Assembly (NCBI GenBank): GCA_964567485.1 | Contig: CAZMMX010000009.1 | Coordinates: 22,089 to 86,088 of the forward strand | Length of the DNA: 64,000 nt | DNA from: UBA1413 sp964567485 | GTDB taxonomy: Bacteria; Bacteroidota; Bacteroidia; Bacteroidales; Prolixibacteraceae | Direction: 5' to 3' | Shown: one piece after another, positions 8,356-17,896 of the stretch | Numbering within the stretch: position 1 is the stretch's first letter | Layout: each line of letters starts with the position of its first letter | Made by a program: the position numbers and the translations under genes | Notes under the pieces: model-generated | What the model saw: the letters and a program-made list of their open reading frames with translations, nothing else | Told to the model about the DNA's origin: nothing | Databases searched by the model: none

Positions 8356-10872
8356 TTATTGAACGGCCAGGGGAGTCGAGGTGAGCACGAGCCGGGCTTT
8401 TTTCACTCCCTTTGCCGAGGCCTCAAAAAGGATCTCGCCGGGGGTTTCCGACGACTGCACCAGGGCGGTGAGCTGACCGCTGAACAGGGGCATTTCCACC
8501 GACTGGAAGGGGGTCAGACATACAGGATTGCCATTGGCGGCAGCCTTATAACTACCGGCGCCCTTCACCGAAAAGGAGATCTCACGGCTATCGTCGGGGC
8601 AGAGGTTTCCCGCCTTGTCGACCACCCTGACATTGACAAAGGCGATATCGCGGCCATCGGCGCCGAGGACGTTCCGGTCAGCCGACAACTCAATATGGTG
8701 GGGCTTGCCGGCCGTATGCACCTCCTTCATTTCTGCCTCCCTGCCCATCTCATCATAGGCCACCACCTTCACCGTTCCCGGCTCATAGCGCGTCTCCATC
8801 CACATCAGACGGTATCTTTTCTGGCGGTCAAGGGACTCCTGTGAGCCTTTGTTCTCACTTCCTTCCAGAGTGACCGAGAACTCCTTGGTGCGGCGCCCCT
8901 GGCTTTTGCCGTTAATAAAGAGCTCCGCCGAAGGATAGCTGGTGTAGACCATCACGGGAATGACCTCTCCCTCATGGCCCTGCCAGTTCCAGTGGGGCAG
9001 GAGGTGAAGCGTGGGGGATTTATCGTTCCACAGGCTGCGGTACAGGTAAAAGCGGTCTTTGGGAATGCCTGCCAGGTCGACGATACCAAACAGGGAACTG
9101 TGGCTCGGCCAGTCGGTATAATATGGGGTGGGCTCCCCCAGATAGTCAAAGCCGGTCCACACGAACTCCCCGATGCAATATTCCAGGTCTTCGTGCTGGA
9201 TGAAGTTATCTTCGGGAAGGTCAGACCAGTCGCAATGCTCCAGGTCGTAGGAGGAACTCTGGTGGTCATCGTATTTGGCCATGGAACGGCGTACCGCCGG
9301 AAGTTTGTAGACTCCGCGGGAACTCACCGTAGAGGCGGTCTCGGCACCCAGAATGATCTCCTGGGGTAGTTTTTTATAGGACTCGCGGTAGCGGTGCGTG
9401 CGGTAGTTAAAACCCGCCACGTCCATGACCGCCGCAAAATTGTTGCTGACGACCACGTCGGGATGGTCCATCCCCTGGGTCACCGGACGTGTGGGATCTT
9501 CGCGATGACAGATGTCCTGGAGAAACCGGGCGATCTTGGCCCCGTTGGGGGTTCCCTGGTCGGGAACCTCATTGCCGATGCACCACATCACCACACTGGG
9601 GTTATTGCGGTAATGGCGCACCAGGTTCACCATGTCCTTTTCTGCCCATTCATCGAAGTAGATATGGTATCCGTTTTTCATCTTGGGGGCCTTCCACTCG
9701 TCGAAACTCTCGGCCATGATCATCATGCCCATTTCATCACAAGCCCTGACCAGTTCCGGCGCCGGCATGTTATGGGAAGTGCGGATGGCGTTGACCCCCA
9801 TCTCCTTCAGGATGCGCACCTGACGGCGGATGGCTGCATCGTTGACGGCAGCCCCCAATGGACCCAGGTCATGATGGTTACATACCCCCCTGAATTGCGT
9901 CCTGCGGCCATTGAGGAAAAACCCCTTCCCCGGGATGACCTCCACAGTGCGGATGCCAAAGGGGGTGGTCACCTCATCGCTGAGGGTTTCCCCATCATAG
10001 AGGCGGGAAACAACGGTGTAGAGGAAAGGGCTTTCAGGATCCCAAAGCGAAGGCTTCTCCACCACCAGAAGCTGCTCAATGACGCCCTCGTCAAAACGGG
10101 AGAGTCCGCTTTTCGTAGAAGCCACTTTGCGTCCCTGCGCATCGACGATGTCGGTTACCAGGGATACCACGGAAAGGTCACCTATCCCTTGGTTCTCAAC
10201 GGCAGTGCGCACCACTACCCGGGCAAAATCGTCCCTGACCATGGGCGTGGTGACCTGTGTTCCCCAAACGGGGATGTGCCATCCGCCGGTGACGATCAGG
10301 TGCACGTTGCGGTAAATACCGGCCCCCGGGTACCAGCGCGACGATTCCGGCAGGTTTTCCAGGCGCACCGCCAGAAGATTCTCCTTTCCGGCCTCCATCA
10401 GGTCCGTGATATCAAAATAGAAGGAGTTGTAGCCATAAGGCCAGAACCCCGCCTCTTTACCGTTGACATACACCCTGGCGTTGCTCATGGCCCCGTCGAA
10501 GAGGATAAAGGCTCTCTTACCGGGAGTGAATACGGGAGCCGTGAATTTCAGGCGGTACCAACCCACCCCGATAAAGGGAAGTCCCCCGGTGCGGCCGGCA
10601 TGGGCCAACGCCTCCTGCTGCCCGTCCTGGGTGATGGCCACCTTCTGCAAATCGTTATGGGCATCAAAGGGACCATATATCGCCCAGTCGTGAGGAACCG
10701 TCACACTCTGCCACGAGGCATCACTGAAACCCGGCATCATGGCCCCGGGAGACTCCTCACGGGTGAACTTCCACCCCTTCTCCAGCAAGTACCCGCTCCG
10801 GGTCTGCCCAACGGCATCAACACCGAAAAGAATACAAATGACTATAAGCAGGGGAAAAATCGTTGCTTTCAT
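8356..10872 (-). CDS. GH2 glycosidase (beta-galactosidase type), secreted
   Basis: This 838-residue protein has an N-terminal signal peptide (MKATIFPLLIVICILFGVDAVGQ). The order is jelly-roll (VPHDWAIYGPFDA, GVGWYRLKF), Ig-like domain, TIM barrel starting RGVCNHHDLGPLG, and C-terminal DUF4982-like and Ig-like domains. The acid/base is E435 (MWCIGNEVPDQG) and the nucleophile is expected to be E511 (ILGAETAST). Its architecture is that of the many periplasmic GH2 enzymes of Bacteroides loci and differs from the LacZ type at 4098. It lies divergent from the sigma/anti-sigma/SusCD block, which suggests it is part of that uptake system. Galactosidase is the best guess; glucuronidase or mannosidase activity cannot be excluded. 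Confidence 0.88.
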   Translation of the reverse strand: MKATIFPLLIVICILFGVDAVGQTRSGYLLEKGWKFTREESPGAMMPGFSDASWQSVTVPHDWAIYGPFDAHNDLQKVAITQDGQQEALAHAGRTGGLPFIGVGWYRLKFTAPVFTPGKRAFILFDGAMSNARVYVNGKEAGFWPYGYNSFYFDITDLMEAGKENLLAVRLENLPESSRWYPGAGIYRNVHLIVTGGWHIPVWGTQVTTPMVRDDFARVVVRTAVENQGIGDLSVVSLVTDIVDAQGRKVASTKSGLSRFDEGVIEQLLVVEKPSLWDPESPFLYTVVSRLYDGETLSDEVTTPFGIRTVEVIPGKGFFLNGRRTQFRGVCNHHDLGPLGAAVNDAAIRRQVRILKEMGVNAIRTSHNMPAPELVRACDEMGMMIMAESFDEWKAPKMKNGYHIYFDEWAEKDMVNLVRHYRNNPSVVMWCIGNEVPDQGTPNGAKIARFLQDICHREDPTRPVTQGMDHPDVVVSNNFAAVMDVAGFNYRTHRYRESYKKLPQEIILGAETASTVSSRGVYKLPAVRRSMAKYDDHQSSSYDLEHCDWSDLPEDNFIQHEDLEYCIGEFVWTGFDYLGEPTPYYTDWPSHSSLFGIVDLAGIPKDRFYLYRSLWNDKSPTLHLLPHWNWQGHEGEVIPVMVYTSYPSAELFINGKSQGRRTKEFSVTLEGSENKGSQESLDRQKRYRLMWMETRYEPGTVKVVAYDEMGREAEMKEVHTAGKPHHIELSADRNVLGADGRDIAFVNVRVVDKAGNLCPDDSREISFSVKGAGSYKAAANGNPVCLTPFQSVEMPLFSGQLTALVQSSETPGEILFEASAKGVKKARLVLTSTPLAVQ

Positions 10873-10906
10873 CTCTTTTCAGCTTTTATACAGGTTTTTT
10901 CCTGTT

Positions 10907-10914
10907 CAAAAATA
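10907..10914 (-). promoter_or_regulatory. Candidate -7 element of the minus-strand GH2 gene
   Basis: Read on the minus strand this is TATTTTTG, an exact TAnnTTTG match, 34 bases before the ATG at 10872. No TTTG is visible 19-21 bases further upstream. It overlaps the region that must also hold the promoter of the divergent sigma-factor gene. Confidence 0.4.
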
Positions 10915-10955
10915 GCAGAAATTTACTACTTTCGGCCTTCCTAAGGCCAATCATC

Positions 10956-11549
10956 GTGTGGGGGAGAGATCGGAAACTTGCTTTAAAGAACGGGGATCCT
11001 GAAGCCTTTAGTGAGCTTTTCAGGAGGATATACCCCCGGATGAAAGGGTATTGCCGCCTCTTCATTCATGAAGAGAACCAGGTGGAGGATCTCATTCAGG
11101 AGTGTTTTCTCACCCTATGGGAAAAGCGAAGAGAGATAGACCCCGACAAGGCCGTAGAGAGTCTGATGTTCGTGATGCTCCGGAACCGGTGCTTCAATTA
11201 CCTGAAGGAATTGCGGATGAAGGAGGGGACCATTCCAGCAGCCCGCGTGGAAGTCAATGAATTGCAGGTTCTCTATCAGCTCGATTTTCTGGAAAAAGAG
11301 GAGAAGAGCCTCGAAGAGGAGCTGGCAGTGGCGTTTCATCAGGCTGTCGACGGGTTGCCGCCACGGATGAAAGAGCTTTTTATCCTCTGCAAGGTTGAAG
11401 GCCGCAAACAGAAGGAAGTGGCCGATGAAATGGGCATCACCGTAAAAGCTGTGGAAAAACAGATTGCTGCTGCCAAAGAGCGCATTTCCGCCGATCTGAG
11501 CCATCGTTTCCCGGCCTTGGCCCTTCTAATCACCCTGCTGCTCCGTTAA
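10956..11549 (+). CDS. ECF sigma factor, FecI/RpoE type
   Basis: From a GTG at 10956 this is a 197-residue sigma-70 factor with only regions 2 and 4. Region 2 (DPEAFSELFRRIYPRMKGYCRLF, then EDLIQECFLTLWEKR) binds core and -10 DNA. Region 4 (LPPRMKELFILCKVEGRKQKEVADEMGITVKAVEKQI) is the -35-binding helix-turn-helix. The frame is open upstream to an ATG at 10863, but that ATG would overlap the divergent GH2 gene and adds hydrophobic residues not expected in the family, so the downstream start is preferred. It sits directly before FecR, SusC and SusD. The expected role is release by FecR when SusC binds its glycan, followed by transcription of this locus. Confidence 0.85.
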   Translation: MWGRDRKLALKNGDPEAFSELFRRIYPRMKGYCRLFIHEENQVEDLIQECFLTLWEKRREIDPDKAVESLMFVMLRNRCFNYLKELRMKEGTIPAARVEVNELQVLYQLDFLEKEEKSLEEELAVAFHQAVDGLPPRMKELFILCKVEGRKQKEVADEMGITVKAVEKQIAAAKERISADLSHRFPALALLITLLLR

Positions 11550-11716
11550 CACTCCACGGCAACCAGGCCGGCTACCCTTTCCGGAGAAAGAGAAGCCTCC
11601 TGCAGATCTTATACCAAAATCCACCCCGTAGCGGAAACAGCATTGAAATTGTAAAAAATAAGATTCCCGGGGTAGGGTTTTCCCCTTCCGCATTGTACTC
11701 CTATAAGAAGTAACCT

Positions 11717-12721
11717 ATGGAAGAAATTATTATCAGATATCTTGAAGAGAGGGCAACCGACGCAGAGAAAGGAGAGTTGCTGGCATGGCTGCGAAAGAAA
11801 GAAAACCGCAAATCGTTTCAATTTCATAGATCAGTTTGGTTAAAGGGGCTGGAAAAGGAGAGTTATCCTGCCGGCGGCAGGGAAACCTGGTTCCGGATCC
11901 AGTCAGGTTTATTAGAGAAAAGTGCTGAAGGATGGCAGAAATCGAGGAGGCTCACGCAAACCCTCAGATACGCTGCCATCTTTTTTTTCCTCACTACCCT
12001 GGGGGTTTCCCTCTTGTGGTGGTCGCAGCGGAGACTAACAAAACAGGAGGTCACCACCACCATCATGGCCGATAACGGACAGATATCACGGGCCGTGCTG
12101 CCCGATGGGACGCAGGTGTGGATCAATTCGGGTTCAGCCATCAGTTATGGCAGGGATTTCGGGGTGAAAAACCGGGAAATCGCCCTCACCGGGGAAGCCT
12201 TCTTTGATGCTGCCAAAGAGAGCGCACACCCCCTGGTGGTCGATTGCAACGAACTGATGATAAAAGTGACGGGAACCCGTTTCAACGTCAGCGCCATCCC
12301 CGGCACTTCCGCCATCAGCGTGGTCCTCGAAGAAGGCTCCGTTGAACTCCTCAGGCCACAAAACAGCACCTTTCATTATACCCTGAAACCCGGGGATATG
12401 GCCACCTTCGACCTGAACAACAAAAAAATGATCGTCACCTCCACCAATACCCGCCGTTTCACCTCCTGGAAAGAGGGCATTATCCACATCTATGACCAAA
12501 CCCTCGATGAGGTGGCCCAAAGGCTGAATAACCGTTATAACCAGGAATTTGTGGTCAACGATGAGGTGAAAGACTTCCTATACACTTTCACGATCAGGAA
12601 TGAATCCCTGCAGGATATCATCGCCCTGATTGAAAAGATAACACCCGTAGAAGCCATCCAGGAAGGAAATGTGATCACCTTCAGGAAAGGAAAAGCAGTA
12701 CCGCGCAGTAACGGTAAATAA
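11717..12721 (+). CDS. FecR-type anti-sigma factor
   Basis: This 334-residue inner-membrane protein has a short N-terminal cytoplasmic domain (1-80) that should hold the ECF sigma factor and one transmembrane helix at about 84-102 (AIFFFLTTLGVSLLWW). A periplasmic FecR domain follows (LPDGTQVWINSGSAISYG, then EIALTGEAFFDAAK), and a C-terminal DUF4974 domain (YDQTLDEVAQRLNNRYN to the end) resembles the STN fold. It lies 167 bases after the sigma gene and 91 bases before SusC. In the known Fec-type cascade the STN domain of the TonB-dependent transporter contacts this periplasmic part, and the downstream SusC indeed carries an STN domain. Confidence 0.92.
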   Translation: MEEIIIRYLEERATDAEKGELLAWLRKKENRKSFQFHRSVWLKGLEKESYPAGGRETWFRIQSGLLEKSAEGWQKSRRLTQTLRYAAIFFFLTTLGVSLLWWSQRRLTKQEVTTTIMADNGQISRAVLPDGTQVWINSGSAISYGRDFGVKNREIALTGEAFFDAAKESAHPLVVDCNELMIKVTGTRFNVSAIPGTSAISVVLEEGSVELLRPQNSTFHYTLKPGDMATFDLNNKKMIVTSTNTRRFTSWKEGIIHIYDQTLDEVAQRLNNRYNQEFVVNDEVKDFLYTFTIRNESLQDIIALIEKITPVEAIQEGNVITFRKGKAVPRSNGK

Positions 12722-12726
12722 AAAAA

Positions 12727-12755
12727 GGCCGGCAGGTGCTGCAACACCTCCGGCC
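12727..12755. promoter_or_regulatory. Strong intergenic hairpin between fecR and susC
   Basis: GGCCGG-C-AGGTG pairs with CACCT-CCGGCC around a six-base loop, making 11 pairs with one bulged C. It starts five bases after the FecR stop codon. No T-run follows on the plus strand; instead an A-tract precedes it, so it would have a U-tract only for minus-strand transcripts. It may act as a processing or stability element separating regulator from transporter expression. Confidence 0.6.
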
Positions 12756-12812
12756 CGGTATTTACCATCTGCAAATGATAAATAGATTTTGATAACCAAA
12801 TCGTGTAAAATT

Positions 12813-15800
12813 ATGAAAAAAAACTTACGGAAAGGACGGGGGTTGCCTCTGTTCAGTAACAAATGGCTTAAAGTTATGAAACTGACCTTTTTCTTTATGT
12901 TTTTGGGCCTCATGCAGCTTTCGGCAGGTGTTTACAGCCAAAACACCAAAATTTCACTTGATTTGAGGAATGCAAGGGTCATTGATATTCTGGAAGAGAT
13001 TGAAGAGCAGACCGAATTCAGGTTTGCCTACAGTTCGGAATATATTGACCTGAACCGCCGGGTATCGGTGATCGCCGAGAAAAAGAGCATTCATGAGACG
13101 CTGCATCAGATGTTTGATGAAGCGGGAGTGACCTTTACGGTAGCCGACAGGCAGATCCTGCTTTATCCGGGGAAAATGGTTTCTGAGACGGTATCGGGGC
13201 AGCAGCCAGTGGCGGTTTCCGGTAAGGTCACCGACTCACGGGGAGGGGCGCTTCCCGGGGTCACCGTGGTGATTCGCGGAACCACGACCGGGACCATTAC
13301 CGACTTCGACGGCAATTTCACCCTGACAAATGTGCCCGATAACGGGATCCTGGTCTTCTCCTTCGTGGGGATGAAACCCCAGGAGATTCCCGTGGCCGGA
13401 AAATCGCTTTTCAATGTCACCCTTGAGGAGCTGATTTTCGGAGTCGACGAGGTGGTGGTTACCGCCCTCGGCATCAAAAGGGAAGAGAAAGCCCTGGGAT
13501 ATGCCGTTCAGGCAGTCTCGGGTGAAGGTCTCCAGACCGTCAAGGGGGTCGATATGGGGACTTCCCTCACCGGTAAGGTGGCTGGTCTGATGGTCAAAAA
13601 CAGCACCGAATTCACCGCCGAACCCGACATCCAGATCCGCGGAGAGAACCCCCTGCTGGTCATCGACGGGGTGCCCTATGGCAATATGAAACTGAGGGAT
13701 GTCCCCTCCGATGATATCGAAAGCATCAGCATCCTCAAGGGAGCCACGGCATCGGCACTTTATGGATACCGGGGGGCCAGCGGAGCCATCATGGTCACCA
13801 CCAAAATGGGATCGGCAACCAAAGGGCTGTCGGTAACGCTGAACAGCGGGACCATGTTCGCCTCAGGCTACCTGGCCATTCCTGAAATGCAGTCCTCCTT
13901 CGGCCGCGTGGTCAACACGGGCACCAACACCTATGCCCGCTCGGGCGACGGCTCCTGGGGTGTTCCTCTCGACGGCAGAGAGGTGATCCAGTGGGATCCC
14001 ATCTCCAAAAGCCTCAAACCCATGCCTTATCTGCCCATCGGAAAGGATAATTTCTCCAACTTCCTGGAACCCGGCTATGTCCTGAACAACAACGTCAACA
14101 TGGTCCAGCAGGGCGAATTCGGCAGCTTCCGGGCTTCGGCGACCTGGGTGAAAAACAAGGGACAGTACCCCAATTCCATGTTCGACAAGATCACCTATGC
14201 CATCGGCGGTGACATGAAGATCAACAAGTTCACCCTCTCCTCGAACATGTCGTTTAACAAACAGTTCTCTCCCAACAAGGGCTTTGGCGGTTATACCGGC
14301 TACGACCCCATGTACAATATGCTGGTGTGGGCAGCCCCTGACTACGATGTCCGCCAGTATAAGGACTACTGGCTGGTACCCAACGAAGTGCAGAACAACA
14401 GCTATACTGCCACCAATAACAATCCCTATTTCGACCGTTACGAAAGAACGCATGGCATTAACCGCGATGTGTTTGCCGGTAATGTCAGCCTGAGCTATGA
14501 CCTCACCTCCTGGCTGAAGGCCACCTTCCGCACCGGTTTCGACACCTACAGCGACCGCCAGGAGATCACCATTTCCAAGGGTTCCCTGCAGGGTGCCGGG
14601 AGTGCCCGGGTTATTCAGAATGGCACCGAGGTTTGGGGAGAATCGCAGAAGGGCTCTTACAACATGGGACTGGGCCGCGGTTACAGCCTGAACAACGACC
14701 TGCTGATTTCCGGAAATAAGACCTTCGGAGATTTCACGGTCGACGGTTTCGCCGGGGGGACCCTCTATTTCCGTCAGGATGACGGCATGGAAGCCCGCAC
14801 CCAGGGAGGACTCTCCATTCCTGCCTTTTACTCGCTGAAGGCTTCCATCAATCCCGTGGCTGTCGCCTCCAGTCTCTACCGGCAGCAGGTCAACAGCTTG
14901 TTCGGACGTCTCTCCCTCTCCTGGAATAACCTGGTCTTTGCCGAGGGAACCCTGCGTAACGACTGGAGTTCCACCCTTCCGGAATCGACACGCTCCTACC
15001 TCTATCCTTCCTTTTCGGGGAGTTTCATAGTTTCGGAACTCCTTCCTGAAATGGACTGGCTCTCGATATGGAAACTGCGCGGATCGTGGACCTCTTCCAA
15101 AACGCCGGCAGGCATTTATACCATCAATTCGGTATACTCGATCACCAACAACGCCTGGGGAACCCTGAGTTCGGCCACCTATCCCAGCACCATCCGCGGG
15201 GTCGATGTCCGTCCCGAATCCTCCTCAACTTTCGAAGTGGGTACCGCCCTCAACTTATATAAGAACAGGGCATCGCTCGACATCTCCTATTACAGCAAGA
15301 AGATGTTTGATTTCCTGCGTTCCACAGGAATCACCCCCGCTTCGGGTTTTTCAGCCAACTATATCAACATCGACGAGGAGATCACCCGCAGAGGGCTGGA
15401 AATCACCGCCAACGGCACTCCTGTAAAGAGCAGGGAGTGGCAATGGGATATCTCCCTTAACTGGTCGAAATATGCCCGCTACTACACCAAGCTCGACTCT
15501 CTCTTCTCGGCCGACAAACCCTGGGTAGCCGAAGGCAAAAGGGTAGACCACTACATCCTCCGCGATTACCAGAAAGATCCTAAGGGAAATACCATTCACA
15601 ACAACGGTTTGCCGCTCTATTCAGCGTATGACTCCATGTTCGGATATTCCGATCCCGACTGGATCTGGGGTGCCAACACCTCGGTCAGGTATAAAAACCT
15701 CACCTTTGCCCTGGCGGTCGACGGCCGCGTGGGGGGAATCGCCCAAACGACCACCGAAATGTACATGTGGAGGGCAGGGTCCCACCCCGCATCGGTCGTA

Positions 15801-16244
15801 GAAGCCAGGTACCTCGATGCCAACAATCCCGGCACCAAGAACTATATCGGCCAGGGCGTGAAAGTCGTCTCCGGAGCAGCCACCTACGATACCTACGGTA
15901 ACATCACCAGCGACAACAGGGTGTATGCCCCCAACGACGTGGCAGCGACCTACAAGACTTATATCGAAGCTCTCCATAAGGGAACCGCCTGGGGTGGAGC
16001 CCCCTCTCCTGCCGATGCCTATAGCACGACCTTCTTCAAAATCAGGGAAATGTCCCTGACCTACGACCTTCCCTCGCAAATCGCCAGCCGCTTTGCCGCC
16101 AAGGGAGCCTCCATCTCCGCCATCGGCCAGAACGTATTCCTCTGGGCTAAACAATTCAAGTATTCCGACCCCGACGGAGGCAGTGAGAATTTCAGCGACC
16201 CGTCGATACGTTATCTCGGCTTTAACCTGAAAGTGACCTTCTGA
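12813..16244 (+). CDS. susC: SusC/RagA-type TonB-dependent transporter with STN signalling domain
   Basis: From ATG 12813 (preferred over 12789 because MKKNLRKG begins a normal signal peptide) this is about 1143 residues. Domains in order are a signal peptide, an STN domain (KISLDLRNARVIDILEEIEEQ, near 40-95), a carboxypeptidase-regulatory-like beta-sandwich (GKVTDSRGGALPGVTVVIRG), a TonB box DEVVVTALG near 212, a plug (IRGENPLLVIDGVPYGN, GATASALYGYRGASGAI) and a 22-strand barrel ending in the aromatic C-terminus SIRYLGFNLKVTF. It imports oligosaccharides captured by the SusD lid across the outer membrane using TonB energy. The STN domain couples it to FecR and the ECF sigma factor upstream. 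Confidence 0.95.
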   Translation: MKKNLRKGRGLPLFSNKWLKVMKLTFFFMFLGLMQLSAGVYSQNTKISLDLRNARVIDILEEIEEQTEFRFAYSSEYIDLNRRVSVIAEKKSIHETLHQMFDEAGVTFTVADRQILLYPGKMVSETVSGQQPVAVSGKVTDSRGGALPGVTVVIRGTTTGTITDFDGNFTLTNVPDNGILVFSFVGMKPQEIPVAGKSLFNVTLEELIFGVDEVVVTALGIKREEKALGYAVQAVSGEGLQTVKGVDMGTSLTGKVAGLMVKNSTEFTAEPDIQIRGENPLLVIDGVPYGNMKLRDVPSDDIESISILKGATASALYGYRGASGAIMVTTKMGSATKGLSVTLNSGTMFASGYLAIPEMQSSFGRVVNTGTNTYARSGDGSWGVPLDGREVIQWDPISKSLKPMPYLPIGKDNFSNFLEPGYVLNNNVNMVQQGEFGSFRASATWVKNKGQYPNSMFDKITYAIGGDMKINKFTLSSNMSFNKQFSPNKGFGGYTGYDPMYNMLVWAAPDYDVRQYKDYWLVPNEVQNNSYTATNNNPYFDRYERTHGINRDVFAGNVSLSYDLTSWLKATFRTGFDTYSDRQEITISKGSLQGAGSARVIQNGTEVWGESQKGSYNMGLGRGYSLNNDLLISGNKTFGDFTVDGFAGGTLYFRQDDGMEARTQGGLSIPAFYSLKASINPVAVASSLYRQQVNSLFGRLSLSWNNLVFAEGTLRNDWSSTLPESTRSYLYPSFSGSFIVSELLPEMDWLSIWKLRGSWTSSKTPAGIYTINSVYSITNNAWGTLSSATYPSTIRGVDVRPESSSTFEVGTALNLYKNRASLDISYYSKKMFDFLRSTGITPASGFSANYINIDEEITRRGLEITANGTPVKSREWQWDISLNWSKYARYYTKLDSLFSADKPWVAEGKRVDHYILRDYQKDPKGNTIHNNGLPLYSAYDSMFGYSDPDWIWGANTSVRYKNLTFALAVDGRVGGIAQTTTEMYMWRAGSHPASVVEARYLDANNPGTKNYIGQGVKVVSGAATYDTYGNITSDNRVYAPNDVAATYKTYIEALHKGTAWGGAPSPADAYSTTFFKIREMSLTYDLPSQIASRFAAKGASISAIGQNVFLWAKQFKYSDPDGGSENFSDPSIRYLGFNLKVTF

Positions 16245-16264
16245 GGATCCACTTCCGTTTTATC

Positions 16265-16280
16265 CCGGAACCATTTCCGG
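16265..16280. promoter_or_regulatory. Small hairpin between susC and susD
   Basis: CCGGAA and TTCCGG form a perfect six-pair stem with a four-base loop, 20 bases after the susC stop codon. No T-run follows. Such structures between susC and susD could protect the upstream message, but this is inference from position only. Confidence 0.4.
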
Positions 16281-16352
16281 AATGAAAACAGTTAAAGCCT
16301 TAATAATGAAATCGATTGTAGAAATTAAGATAAATAAAAAAACATCAGGAAT

Positions 16353-17876
16353 ATGAAAAAATTAAAAATAGTACTCGGATTATTTCTCATCATCTCGCTT
16401 CTGTCAGGATGCGATAACTTTGAGGATATCAACACCAACCCGGATACCACCACGCAGGTCAGCGCTTCCATGTTATGCACCAATGTTATTTTACAGGTCA
16501 CCAGGTTCAGTGGCAGGGATGCCAAGGTTCTGGTCGCTGAAAATGCCCTACCCAAATATGTGGGGTATGCCAACGAAGGACAAATGGGCGAACAGTACAA
16601 CAAAATCGGAGAAAGCAGTTTGGGGGGAATGACCATGCTCCCCAACCTCGACAAGATGCTGGAATATGCCCAGGGAAGCGTGATGGAAGACTCCTACAAG
16701 GGAGTGGCCAGTTTTGCCAGAGCATACCTGTTCTTCAGGCTCACCATGGAAATGGGAGACATCCCCTACAGCGAAACCAACCAGGGAGCCGAAGGTCTTT
16801 ACCGTCCCGGGTATGATACCCAGGAGGAGGTCTTCAAAGGGGTCCTCGATGAGCTGAAAGAGGCCGACCAGTATTTTGCCGTTGGACAGACCTTTACCGG
16901 GGATCCCACCCCTTATAACGGAGATCCCGCCAAATGGAGAAGGGCCGTCAACGCTTTCTCGCTGAAGGTACTGATGACGCTCAGCAAAAAAGAGAGCGTG
17001 GCTTCCCTCGACATCAAAAACCGGTTTGCCGCCATCGTGGCATCCGGACAGCTTCTGGAAGCCAACACCGGGTTCCTGGGATTGAACTACTCCACACAAA
17101 ACAAGCATCCGCTGTCGGGAACCAATGACCTCTTCACCAGCCGTACGGTCATCAGCTCCCTTTTAATCGACAACCTGAAAAACCTGAACGACCGCAGGAT
17201 GTATTATTTCGCCGAGCCTGCAGGGGCGCAAATTGCTGCCGGAAAAACCGACGACGACCCCGAAGCCTTTGTCGGACTCGATGTCTCGATCGATTATGCC
17301 ACTATGAATGCCGGTCACAGCGCTAACCTCTATTCTCTTCTCAACAAGAGGTACCTCACCGAAGAAGCCACAGAACCACGCATGGTGATGACCTATGCCG
17401 AGCAACAGCTGATTCTGGCCGAAGCCCGGATCAAGGGATGGATTTCCACGGGAAATGCCAAGGATTATTATGAGTCGGGGGTGAAAGCAGCCCTGGCCGC
17501 CGTGGGAGCCACCAAGGCCTCCTATGCCCACGGCAAGCCCATCGACCAGGCTTACATCAACGACTACTTCACCGGAGAAGCCGCCTTTAAGGCCACCACG
17601 GAAGAGCAGCTGAAACAGATATGGATGCAGCGCTACCTCCTCCAGTTCATGCAGGATGCCCAATCGAGCTACTTCGAATACCGGCGCCATGGCTTTCCCG
17701 TGTTCCCCATCAACCCGGCGACAAGCTTGAATGAAAACAACAAAAACGGGTTGCCCATGCGGTGGCTCTATCCCTCCTCCGAAACCAACTATAACCGTGA
17801 AAACCTCGAAGAGGCCCTTCAACGGCAATACGACGGTTATGACGAGATCAACAAAATCATGTGGCTATTGAAATAG
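16353..17876 (+). CDS. susD: SusD/RagB-type outer-membrane glycan-binding lipoprotein
   Basis: This 507-residue protein starts with a lipoprotein signal whose lipobox is LLSGC (Cys20), followed by DNFEDINTNPDTTTQ. It belongs to the SusD-like group with tetratricopeptide-type helices, marked by YKGVASFARAYLFFRLTMEMGDIPYSE-type and RRAVNAFSLKVLMTLSK-type helices and the C-terminal MRWLYPSSETNYNRENL. It would sit on the cell surface as the hinged lid over the preceding SusC barrel. The gap to susC is 108 bases and a strong terminator follows, so the transporter pair ends the regulator-linked unit. No surface glycan-binding protein (SusE/F) follows. Confidence 0.93.
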   Translation: MKKLKIVLGLFLIISLLSGCDNFEDINTNPDTTTQVSASMLCTNVILQVTRFSGRDAKVLVAENALPKYVGYANEGQMGEQYNKIGESSLGGMTMLPNLDKMLEYAQGSVMEDSYKGVASFARAYLFFRLTMEMGDIPYSETNQGAEGLYRPGYDTQEEVFKGVLDELKEADQYFAVGQTFTGDPTPYNGDPAKWRRAVNAFSLKVLMTLSKKESVASLDIKNRFAAIVASGQLLEANTGFLGLNYSTQNKHPLSGTNDLFTSRTVISSLLIDNLKNLNDRRMYYFAEPAGAQIAAGKTDDDPEAFVGLDVSIDYATMNAGHSANLYSLLNKRYLTEEATEPRMVMTYAEQQLILAEARIKGWISTGNAKDYYESGVKAALAAVGATKASYAHGKPIDQAYINDYFTGEAAFKATTEEQLKQIWMQRYLLQFMQDAQSSYFEYRRHGFPVFPINPATSLNENNKNGLPMRWLYPSSETNYNRENLEEALQRQYDGYDEINKIMWLLK

Positions 17877-17896
17877 TCTTAAGTCCCGTATATCTC

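Noticed and set aside
9394..10944. A 516-codon plus-strand frame opposite the minus-strand GH2 gene
   Set aside because: It lies wholly antisense to a GH2 gene with intact catalytic motifs. Its translation is rich in His, Gly and Val with no recognisable domain, as expected from GC-rich third positions.
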